A model generated the notes under the pieces. The model saw only the letters and a list, made by a program, of their open reading frames with translations, made no database searches and was not told the DNA's origin. Made by a program: the position numbers and the translations under genes. A stretch of DNA of 12,923 nucleotides, from assembly GCA_903854075.1 (NCBI GenBank), contig CAINVI010000357.1, positions 1-12,923 of the forward strand, read 5' to 3'. Source of the stretch: Candidatus Pollutiaquabacter sp. (GTDB lineage Bacteria > Bacteroidota > Bacteroidia > AKYH767-A > 2013-40CM-41-45). Position 1 is the first letter of the stretch, and every line of letters begins with the position of its first letter. This document shows positions 6,891 through 12,923 of the stretch, in pieces.

Positions 6891-7403
6891 TTAGTCATGG
6901 GTGAAGGTCGATATCAACGAGGAGTGCTGCGTAAAACGTTGTGAAAGCTCCTGTCGTTTGGCCATTTCAAAATCAGCAAAATCAAAGCCGGGGGATACCG
7001 TACAGCCGACAAAGGAATAGCCTCCTGAAGGCACTGAACAACGGGAAGCAAACCAATAACCGGCAGGAACAACAAACTGAAAATGCTGACCCTGCTGTGG
7101 ATCATTGCCGATGATGATAGTACTGGCTTCCCCTTCCGGGGTAATCATGAGCAGCTCCAACGGGTCGCCGGCATAAAAATGCCACACTTCATCGGAGTGA
7201 ATACGGTGAAGCGCCGACAATGCGCCCGACGGCAACAAAAAATAGATGGCTGTCGAAAAAGCCCGGTCGCCGTTGAAACGGTCCGGTAATGCCGAATGTA
7301 CGATCACTTCCGGACTGCGGTATGTTTCTGCATAAAAACCGCCTTCAGGATGCGGTTGCAGGTTATATTTCTGAATGATTGATTCTGAAGAAAGTGGTTG
7401 CAT
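6891..7403 (-). CDS. Cupin superfamily protein, DUF985 (Cupin_5)
   Basis: A 170-aa soluble single-domain cupin. It has the DUF985 opening YNLQPHPEGGFYAETYRS (13-30), the strand AIYFLLPSG (52-60), then ALHRIHSDEVWHFYAG (64-79). In that last motif His66, His69, Glu72 and His75 are the candidate metal or ligand residues. VPAGYWFAS (112-120) and the closing VGCTVSPGFDFADFE (132-146) complete the barrel. There is no signal peptide, so it should be cytoplasmic, unlike its secreted neighbours. Family members are annotated as cupins or putative sugar-epimerase-like proteins, without a settled reaction. The length is normal for the family. It starts 43 bp after the stop of the giant secreted protein, so it may be co-transcribed; no promoter of good quality was seen in that gap. 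Confidence 0.9.
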   Translation of the reverse strand: MQPLSSESIIQKYNLQPHPEGGFYAETYRSPEVIVHSALPDRFNGDRAFSTAIYFLLPSGALSALHRIHSDEVWHFYAGDPLELLMITPEGEASTIIIGNDPQQGQHFQFVVPAGYWFASRCSVPSGGYSFVGCTVSPGFDFADFEMAKRQELSQRFTQHSSLISTFTHD

Positions 7404-7446
7404 ACGACAACAAAGAACGCATTTTTTATCAACACGCTTAAAATGA

Positions 7447-10400
7447 CTAGGGCTTTACGACCTGTACACCTATGGCTACATTATTTTCCAGCAGTGAGTA
7501 ATCGGAGGATTCCAGCAACCCGTCACCGTTCAAATCAAAAGCATTGTAACCCGACAACACACCACTGAAAGCACTCTCAATCGCTCCCATGTCCCCGATG
7601 TTGACTATGGCATTCTTTATCGGCAAATCCCCGGAATAAAAACCCCATACACCTGTTGCCAACTCCACCATATTATTGCCATACGCTTTGTTCGCAGCGC
7701 TGGTGAAATTATACGTGAACGAAGTAGTGTTTAGTGTTTGTACCGCTGACGTCCATGTTTCTATGGCATTACGATGACTCACGGAAATCCAATAATCGCC
7801 GACTGGCGTAGTGGGAAATGCAACAGCACCGGTTCCAAGATGTGTCAGTACAATTTTCTTACTTGCCGTAGGTACGGCCGTATTGGATGAACTGTAAATA
7901 GAAACGGTAACCGTATCGCTCATCTGATTGGTTGCACCGGCAACGCCTTGATTCAATAACACAGTACGCATGGTGGACGATCCAATATAATAACCTTGAA
8001 TCAAACAACGTATGGAAAAGTTGATCCCGAATTTTATAAAGGTATTCGTGGAGGTCCCGCTGCAGGAACCGCAGACTACGCTAATCACGCCGCTCGTCAT
8101 GGCGGCAGTAACCGTCATGGTAATCTGCGTTGTGCTGTTGACTACATAGTTGGTAGGTCCGACAGAAACATTATTCACTTTTACATCAGTAACACCGGAA
8201 AATCCACTACCGGTAATGACGACTGTAGTGCCCGAAGCGCCGGTTGCCGGTGAGAAATTGGAGATGATAGTGGCTGCCGGTTGTATCACGGTGTATGTTC
8301 CGCTAACCGTACAACCGTTGGTAATATCTGTTACAGTAACCGAATAATTGCCGGCAACCACTGCCGATAAATCTTGTGTAGTGCTGCCGTTTGACCAACT
8401 GTACGAATAATTACCACTGCCCGATGCCAGTGTTATGTCAACCGCTCCATTAGTCAAACCAAAACACGTAGCATTGGTTGTTGCTCCGGATAGTGTTAAG
8501 GTGTTTACGACAATGTTTGTACTGGCCGTTGAGGTACATCCGTTCGCACCGGTAGCAGTAGCGGTTACTGTATATGTTCCCGCACCAACGGCCGGATTAA
8601 ACTGACTGCCGGTTACACCCGTTCCGGAAAGTGTTGCATTCGCCGGTGAAAACACCAACGTAACCGGCGAGGAGTTGGTACATAATGGGGCAACACTGTT
8701 GATGGATACCGCAGGTCCGTTATTCACGGTGACGACGACTGTGTCTTTTGAAATGTATCCAGATGGAGAATAGGTCCCCGTCAAGATGTAGGTCGTCGTT
8801 ATTGAAGGATTCGCATTGGGATTACTGACAGTGGCTGAGGATAGTCCTATCGTTGGCGACCACGAATACACCATGCCGGAAATCGACGCTGCGCCGATGG
8901 TTGTGGATGCACCGGAACAAATCGTTTTGTCGACACCCGCACTCACGTTAAGTGCAGTTCCGTCCACTCGGATATTATCGACGTACAGATTATTTCCGTA
9001 CCGACCAATGTTTCGAAAGGCGATGACAATGTTGTTACCGACGAATGTATTCAAGCTGATGGTTTCCTGGCGCCACTGCGTAGCGCCAGGCGTAAACTCG
9101 GCGGTGCTGGTCGTCCCAGTAGTATTAAGCGCCGAACCTGATTTTAAGTAAATAGAGCTGAAGGTTGAACCACAGTTTGTAGATACCAATACTTGAAAGG
9201 AATCAATATACGAAGTGAGCGAATAGGGTTGATACGCCACATCAAACTTCAAGGTGGCCGCTGAAAAAGCATTCAAGTCAATGGTTGCAGAACGAAACTC
9301 ATCGTAAGCTCCTGCTGCATCCACGCTGTAGTTGTCGTAATACATGCTGTTAGGCGTCGATCCGAATCCTCCGGCGCCACTGAATCGGGCCCAAGCTTTC
9401 GCATCATTGCCGGCATCTACGTTCGTCCAGTAAGTCGGCGGAAAGGTAGAATCTTCGAATCCTTCGACAATGGAAAGCTGACGACCAACCGTGCTGATGT
9501 ACGCGGTCTGCGTTATTGTACTGCTGGTGGTACCGTTCGACACCGTAAGTGTGACATCGTAATTACCAACACTGGAATAGGTAACCGCCGGTGTGGCAGA
9601 CGTGGAAGAAGCGGGCGTTCCGCCGGGAAACGACCATGTTCTCGAAACGACATTACCGGTCGACAAGTCGGAGAAGTTGACCGTTCCACCGACACACGGC
9701 TTAGTATTATCAGCCGCAAAATTTGCCGTCATCGAGCGAAGATTGCTGATGGGTGTTTCAAACACACCACGACCGTAGGTAAATGCGCGTAAGGCGGTAT
9801 TAGAGGTGCTGTCGTTATAAATGGACATGTCCACAATCGTCGTCCGCGAGGGAAGTCCGGTGCTGTATAACGTCCAGGTGGTAGCTGTTCCTGTTTTGTA
9901 ATAAACGGATCCGCCCGTAGCGACAAACACCAGTTCGTTGGTAGAGAAAAACTCGTCGGCAATAATTGCAGTGTGATTATACGCCGGAAGATTATAAGTA
10001 ACGTTTGTCCACGTTGCGCCATTATCGGCAGACCGATACACTTTGGTATTAGTCGTAATATAAATGACGTTGTTGTTTGTTTTAATGGACGTGATGTGCG
10101 CTTCGTTACTGGTTGCGTTCGGTAAATTCACCGTGGTAAACGTCGGCGTAGTAGCTTGCGCATTGGTAGACACGTGAATCTTCTGATCAGACGTAACCAC
10201 ATATAAGCGATTGGGATCATTGAAATGCAGATGCATTTTCATAATCATCACACCCGTGTTAAAAATATTCGTCCACGTTGGTGTACCGGACGTAAGATTG
10301 GTTGTCCGCCACACTACTGTATCACCTACGAAAGCAAGATTCGAATTACTGCGGTGAAATGTGATGTCGGAAAAATCGGTCACGCTGGCCGGAAGTCCGT

Positions 10401-11784
10401 AAGTGGCTTCGCTGCCGTTCACCAAACGACGTTTCGGTGTTGCAACACCTCCCCAGTCCGGTAAGAAATAATAGACCATCGAACTGTTGGAACGATAATC
10501 GAATACACAATGTGATTGCCAGTCGCCTCCGCGATTAGTATACCAGGTAGTAGAGGTGGCATACAATTCACCGTTATCCTGCGTACCGATACTCATCATA
10601 TCGCGGCGCGTTGGGCTGCAACTGCCGTGATAGATCTCATAGCCGTATAATCCGTCGCTTTTCGGTGACCAATTGTTGCCGCCGTCGGTGCTTAACCACA
10701 CGCCGCCATCATTCATGTTCCAAAGCTGTGACGTGTTGTACGGACTGACTACAATCTGGTGCATGTCGGTATGTACTTTTTGATACCAGACCGTCATTTG
10801 CGTCCAGGATGTTCCACCGTTGGTGGATTTCCAGACATTGTGTGCTACGAAATAAACAATGTCGCGGTTGGTGCGATCCACGCCCAGTCCGGTGTTGTAA
10901 TCCCCTTGTCCGGGATCAGCAGAGTTGTCGGAGTAACCCGTGAGGAATGGAGAGAGATTATCTTTCATGGCGGTGAAGCTTGTACCACCATTAGTAGATC
11001 GGAAGAGCGTTCCGCCTTTCGCATTCATGAAAAAGTAAACGTAATTGCTATCGGCCGGCGTGACAGCGATACGCGTTCCGCCGCCGGTAGAATAGCCGGT
11101 AGGAATATAAATTCCGGAGGTGACTTGTGTCCATGTGTCACCAAAATCATTCGACAGATACAATTCGGCATTACGTGTAGATGCAAACAAAACACGACTA
11201 GTAGTATTTGCCTTTCGCACCATGTCGTCGAAAGCGATATTGCCCGACTTGAGTGTCCAGGTTGCTCCGGCGTTGGTGGTTTTATAAATACCGGTATTGG
11301 TGGCTGCTACAATTACTTGATTATTGTTCGGATCCATGATCATCTCTACGATGATCTTTCCCGTCAGTGTAGTTTGGGTAAACGTAGTTCCGCCGTTGGT
11401 AGATTTCCAGACACCGGATCCGCTGGAGTAGTAATTATGATCGCCTCCGCCAAGGTAAATGGTCTGATCGTTAGTGTGATCGATACACACAGAGGCAAAA
11501 CGCGTGTCCAGTGAAAGAATATCACTGCCAGGTGCTACACTCCACGAAGTTCCGCCGTTGGAAGAAATAAAAAGACCTCCGCGTGCACTAACGGCATAAA
11601 GCGTGGAGGAATTGGTCGGATGAAATTTCATCTGACTCACCCGGCTGATGCCATGGATTTGTCCGGAAGCGTTGGTCGGAAAGAAGTCCGCCTTGTACGG
11701 CGTCCAGGAGGCTGACTGTGAAAAGACTAATGAGCCACTAAACAACAGCAGCACCAACAAGAAGATGGACCGAAGGGTGTTCAT
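7447..11784 (-). CDS. Giant secreted protein: sortilin-like Asp-box propeller, PKD, SprB, IPT, dockerin-like C-terminus
   Basis: A 1445-aa exported protein. The signal peptide is 1-22 (cut near LVFS-QS). Residues 23-680 form a sortilin/BNR-type propeller with eight Asp-box motifs: SSNGGTSW 74, STNGGTTF 128, TTNAGATW 169, SNDFGDTW 211, STNGGTSF 263, STNGGTSW 320, STDGGNNW 365 and SADNGATW 585. Next come a PKD domain (about 690-765), a choice-of-anchor-J/MAM-like sandwich (770-942), two Ig/PKD-like units (947-1094), a SprB-type repeat (1095-1168, SYSWSNGSTTQDLS) and an IPT/TIG domain (1171-1250). The last 190 residues are a Bacteroidota C-terminal module ending in a dockerin-like pair; the second loop DLNGDGLLESSD (1417-1428) is canonical and the first (GDLPIKNAIVNIGD) has lost its acidic residues. 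There is no standard T9SS sorting domain. The role is probably surface adhesion or glycan binding; a glycosidase activity is possible but unproven. TAATCCATG links it to the preceding gene. Confidence 0.9.
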   Translation of the reverse strand: MNTLRSIFLLVLLLFSGSLVFSQSASWTPYKADFFPTNASGQIHGISRVSQMKFHPTNSSTLYAVSARGGLFISSNGGTSWSVAPGSDILSLDTRFASVCIDHTNDQTIYLGGGDHNYYSSGSGVWKSTNGGTTFTQTTLTGKIIVEMIMDPNNNQVIVAATNTGIYKTTNAGATWTLKSGNIAFDDMVRKANTTSRVLFASTRNAELYLSNDFGDTWTQVTSGIYIPTGYSTGGGTRIAVTPADSNYVYFFMNAKGGTLFRSTNGGTSFTAMKDNLSPFLTGYSDNSADPGQGDYNTGLGVDRTNRDIVYFVAHNVWKSTNGGTSWTQMTVWYQKVHTDMHQIVVSPYNTSQLWNMNDGGVWLSTDGGNNWSPKSDGLYGYEIYHGSCSPTRRDMMSIGTQDNGELYATSTTWYTNRGGDWQSHCVFDYRSNSSMVYYFLPDWGGVATPKRRLVNGSEATYGLPASVTDFSDITFHRSNSNLAFVGDTVVWRTTNLTSGTPTWTNIFNTGVMIMKMHLHFNDPNRLYVVTSDQKIHVSTNAQATTPTFTTVNLPNATSNEAHITSIKTNNNVIYITTNTKVYRSADNGATWTNVTYNLPAYNHTAIIADEFFSTNELVFVATGGSVYYKTGTATTWTLYSTGLPSRTTIVDMSIYNDSTSNTALRAFTYGRGVFETPISNLRSMTANFAADNTKPCVGGTVNFSDLSTGNVVSRTWSFPGGTPASSTSATPAVTYSSVGNYDVTLTVSNGTTSSTITQTAYISTVGRQLSIVEGFEDSTFPPTYWTNVDAGNDAKAWARFSGAGGFGSTPNSMYYDNYSVDAAGAYDEFRSATIDLNAFSAATLKFDVAYQPYSLTSYIDSFQVLVSTNCGSTFSSIYLKSGSALNTTGTTSTAEFTPGATQWRQETISLNTFVGNNIVIAFRNIGRYGNNLYVDNIRVDGTALNVSAGVDKTICSGASTTIGAASISGMVYSWSPTIGLSSATVSNPNANPSITTTYILTGTYSPSGYISKDTVVVTVNNGPAVSINSVAPLCTNSSPVTLVFSPANATLSGTGVTGSQFNPAVGAGTYTVTATATGANGCTSTASTNIVVNTLTLSGATTNATCFGLTNGAVDITLASGSGNYSYSWSNGSTTQDLSAVVAGNYSVTVTDITNGCTVSGTYTVIQPAATIISNFSPATGASGTTVVITGSGFSGVTDVKVNNVSVGPTNYVVNSTTQITMTVTAAMTSGVISVVCGSCSGTSTNTFIKFGINFSIRCLIQGYYIGSSTMRTVLLNQGVAGATNQMSDTVTVSIYSSSNTAVPTASKKIVLTHLGTGAVAFPTTPVGDYWISVSHRNAIETWTSAVQTLNTTSFTYNFTSAANKAYGNNMVELATGVWGFYSGDLPIKNAIVNIGDMGAIESAFSGVLSGYNAFDLNGDGLLESSDYSLLENNVAIGVQVVKP
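10811..10837. repeat. 27-bp intragenic repeat encoding an Asp box (copy 1)
   Basis: It matches 11387-11413 at 25 of 27 bases. Both copies encode, on the minus strand, the VWKSTNGGT segment of an Asp-box blade. Confidence 0.8.
11387..11413. repeat. 27-bp intragenic repeat encoding an Asp box (copy 2)
   Basis: This is the second copy of the repeat at 10811-10837, in the same orientation 576 bp away, a multiple of three. Confidence 0.8.
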
Positions 11785-11787
11785 GGA

Positions 11788-12252
11788 TTATTTCTTTTCC
11801 TGTTGTTCCTCTTGTTGCTTCAACCAGATTTGTGTGCGCTCTTCATACGTAAGAATATGTCCGTCTTCCTGCACCCACGGTTTTACTTCGCGTGCCCAAT
11901 TCTCAAACCGCTTGGTTTGGTACTTCAGGTATTCCGTACGTTCCAACTCGGCGCCGGTGAGTTTTTTCTTGCGACGCTCTTCGCGTTCACGTTCACGTTC
12001 TTCTTCTTTGGTAAGCTGGCGGCGTCCGTTCTGGTTGCGTTCCATCTCTTCTTCTTCACCCGGCGGACGGACATGTGTTTTCCAATACTCGTCATACGCT
12101 TTCCGCGCAGCGAAATAATTGGTATTAGGATCTTCCATCATGGTCACCCAAACCGGTGTTTCCATGGAAGCCGGTGTCGGCGACGACTGACCATGAGCGG
12201 AAGCGGCGCTGATGAAAATGATAATAAATAAGGAATATAGAAATCGCGCCAT
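11788..12252 (-). CDS. Small secreted charged protein coupled to the giant propeller protein
   Basis: A 154-aa exported protein from ATG 12252. A TTG at 12273 lies inside the -7 promoter box and ATG 12258 would leave almost no leader, so 12252 fits best. The signal peptide is MARFLYSLFIIIFISAASA-HGQ. The mature part has VWVTMMEDPNTNYFAARKAY followed by DEYW (35-57), then a strongly charged Glu/Arg/Lys stretch (about 65-98, likely a single helix), then KYQTKRFENWAREVKPWVQE (110-129) and a Gln/Glu/Lys tail. The MMxDPxxNYFxxxxAYxxYW and KRxExW pieces resemble, from memory, a short conserved N-terminal module in large Bacteroidota secreted propeller proteins. Here it is a free-standing protein. 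Its stop and the next ATG are three bases apart, so the two products are probably made together. It has no sorting domain and may stay in the periplasm. The function is unknown. Confidence 0.8.
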   Translation of the reverse strand: MARFLYSLFIIIFISAASAHGQSSPTPASMETPVWVTMMEDPNTNYFAARKAYDEYWKTHVRPPGEEEEMERNQNGRRQLTKEEEREREREERRKKKLTGAELERTEYLKYQTKRFENWAREVKPWVQEDGHILTYEERTQIWLKQQEEQQEKK

Positions 12253-12270
12253 TGTCATGCCGTAGATTAT

Positions 12271-12301
12271 CAAAAATACTGAATTTGTGGGGGTTAGGCA
12301 A
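12271..12301 (-). promoter_or_regulatory. Promoter of the 154-aa/1445-aa unit (TTG-N20-TAnnTTTG)
   Basis: Minus-strand TTG (12301-12299) and TATTTTTG (12278-12271) are separated by exactly 20 bases, as in the tRNA-Ser promoter. This exact -33/-7 match predicts transcription beginning about 12263-12267 and rules out the TTG at 12273 as a start codon. Confidence 0.7.
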
Positions 12302-12363
12302 TACGGCCAATACTAAAAAACCCACAATAAGACATTAATAGATAGGTCAAAGGCCCAGTAAAC

Positions 12364-12405
12364 GATATTACTTGGGTAAAAGTGATATTTTGGGCGGCGA
12401 ATATC
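12364..12405. promoter_or_regulatory. Possible operator: GATATT repeats in the divergent promoter region
   Basis: GATATT occurs at 12364-12369 and 12384-12389 (20 bp apart, about two helical turns), and its inverse AATATC at 12400-12405. The last two form a 6-bp inverted repeat around TTGGGCGGCG. The site lies between two divergent genes. The half-sites are short, so this is a suggestion only. Confidence 0.2.
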
Positions 12406-12443
12406 CTCAAATCTCTACGTCTCTATTCCTAATCCAAATAATC

Positions 12444-12923
12444 GTGGCGACCACTAACCCCAAATACCAAATCAATTTTCTGCTTTTTTCATCAACCCTA
12501 TTTTTTCTGTGTACATTTTTTTATCTAAATATCGCCATCGCAAAAAATAACGAAACCCACCTGACAAAAAACGGCGCTTCCAACTACCTAATCGTTCTAC
12601 CGGATAAACCCAATGATAACGAACGCCGAGCTGCAACTATCTTGCAGGAGTATATTGAAAAAGTCAGCGGAGCAGAATTGGCTATTACCCGTGAATCTTC
12701 ATCCCACCATAAAAATAATCAACCCAAAATTTTTATCGGAACGTGTAGCTCCGCCACTGCACTTTTTGCAAACTACCGTGATACGCTTCAGCTGGACGGC
12801 TATCGCCTAGTGACACACGAACATGATTTATTTTTACTCGGCGGGAAACGGAACGGAGTCCTCTATGCTGCCACCGCTTTTCTTGAGGACGTCGTTGGTT
12901 GCAGAAAGTTCAGCGCTGTGGCA
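12444..12923 (+). CDS. Exported DUF4838/glycoside-hydrolase N-terminal-like protein (3' truncated)
   Basis: The frame is open to the window end, giving 160 residues. No in-frame ATG is available; GTG 12444 is the best start because it leads into a long hydrophobic signal, INFLLFSSTLFFLCTFFYLN, ending AIA-KNNE near residue 33. The mature N-terminus shows the alpha/beta pattern of the domain placed before the catalytic barrel in DUF4838, alpha-glucuronidase-like and family-20-like hydrolases: AATILQEYIEKVSGAELAI (63-81), KIFIGT (95-100), DGYRLVTHEHDLFLLGGKRN (118-137), GVLYAATAFLEDVVGCRKF (138-156). The family usually has GCRW where this has GCRK. The catalytic part is outside the window, so the substrate is unknown. 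It is divergent from the 154-aa gene, with 191 bp between starts. Confidence 0.7.
   Translation, partial: MATTNPKYQINFLLFSSTLFFLCTFFYLNIAIAKNNETHLTKNGASNYLIVLPDKPNDNERRAATILQEYIEKVSGAELAITRESSSHHKNNQPKIFIGTCSSATALFANYRDTLQLDGYRLVTHEHDLFLLGGKRNGVLYAATAFLEDVVGCRKFSAVA

Noticed and set aside
10759..11514. 251-codon open frame on the plus strand
   Set aside because: It is fully antisense to the propeller repeats of the giant secreted protein. Its composition is Cys/Arg/Ile-rich with no domain, and it is explained by the repeat-rich sequence on the other strand.
11955..12060. Low-complexity Glu/Arg repeat as a possible DNA satellite
   Set aside because: The codons are mixed and in frame within a real gene. 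It is a charged protein segment rather than a DNA repeat.
12271..12273. TTG start for the 154-aa gene
   Set aside because: It overlaps the -7 promoter box, and downstream ATGs give a cleaner signal peptide.

Overview
The window looks like Bacteroidota (Bacteroidetes) chromosome. It carries type IX secretion (T9SS) C-terminal sorting domains, a SprB-repeat/PKD/IPT adhesin-like giant, a DUF2490 outer-membrane protein and a lipoprotein with a Cys-19 lipobox. Two good promoters match the phylum's TTG-N20-TAnnTTTG pattern, and Shine-Dalgarno sequences are weak or absent. I cannot name a genus; Chitinophagales or Sphingobacteria-like groups would fit.

Layout. 1-2043 (+): catalase-peroxidase KatG with its N-terminus cut off by the window edge, then a hairpin terminator. 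About 2099-2359 (+): an orphan, start-less T9SS sorting-domain remnant. 2371-3582 (-): an LIV-type periplasmic-binding lipoprotein. 3755-4432 (-): a DUF2490 outer-membrane protein, preceded by a truncated C-terminal gene remnant at 4434-4574. 4556-4736: a small rearranged region with a 17-bp copy of the 3' end of tRNA-Ser, a 15-bp inverted repeat and a hairpin terminator. 4721-4808 (-): tRNA-Ser(GGA), with its own promoter. 4809-5099: non-coding, with a 14-bp tandem triplicate.

5100-12252 (-) is a run of four same-strand genes. Read in transcription order they are: a 154-aa secreted, highly charged protein; three bases later a 1445-aa secreted multidomain protein (sortilin-like Asp-box propeller, PKD, anchor-J-like, Ig/SprB/IPT, dockerin-like C-terminus); a DUF985 cupin; and a 575-aa secreted repeat protein ending in a canonical T9SS type A sorting domain. 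A strong promoter at 12271-12301 drives the first two. Divergently, at 12444-12923 (+), an exported glycan-active-type protein (DUF4838/glycoside-hydrolase N-terminal-like) starts and runs off the window.

The theme is cell-surface and secreted proteins of a T9SS organism, with an oxidative-stress enzyme at one end. I see no phage, CRISPR or defence genes. The most interesting items are the tRNA-Ser 3'-end duplication beside a truncated gene, the orphan sorting domain behind katG, and the two-gene 154-aa/1445-aa unit whose large protein lacks the usual T9SS tail and ends in a dockerin-like module.
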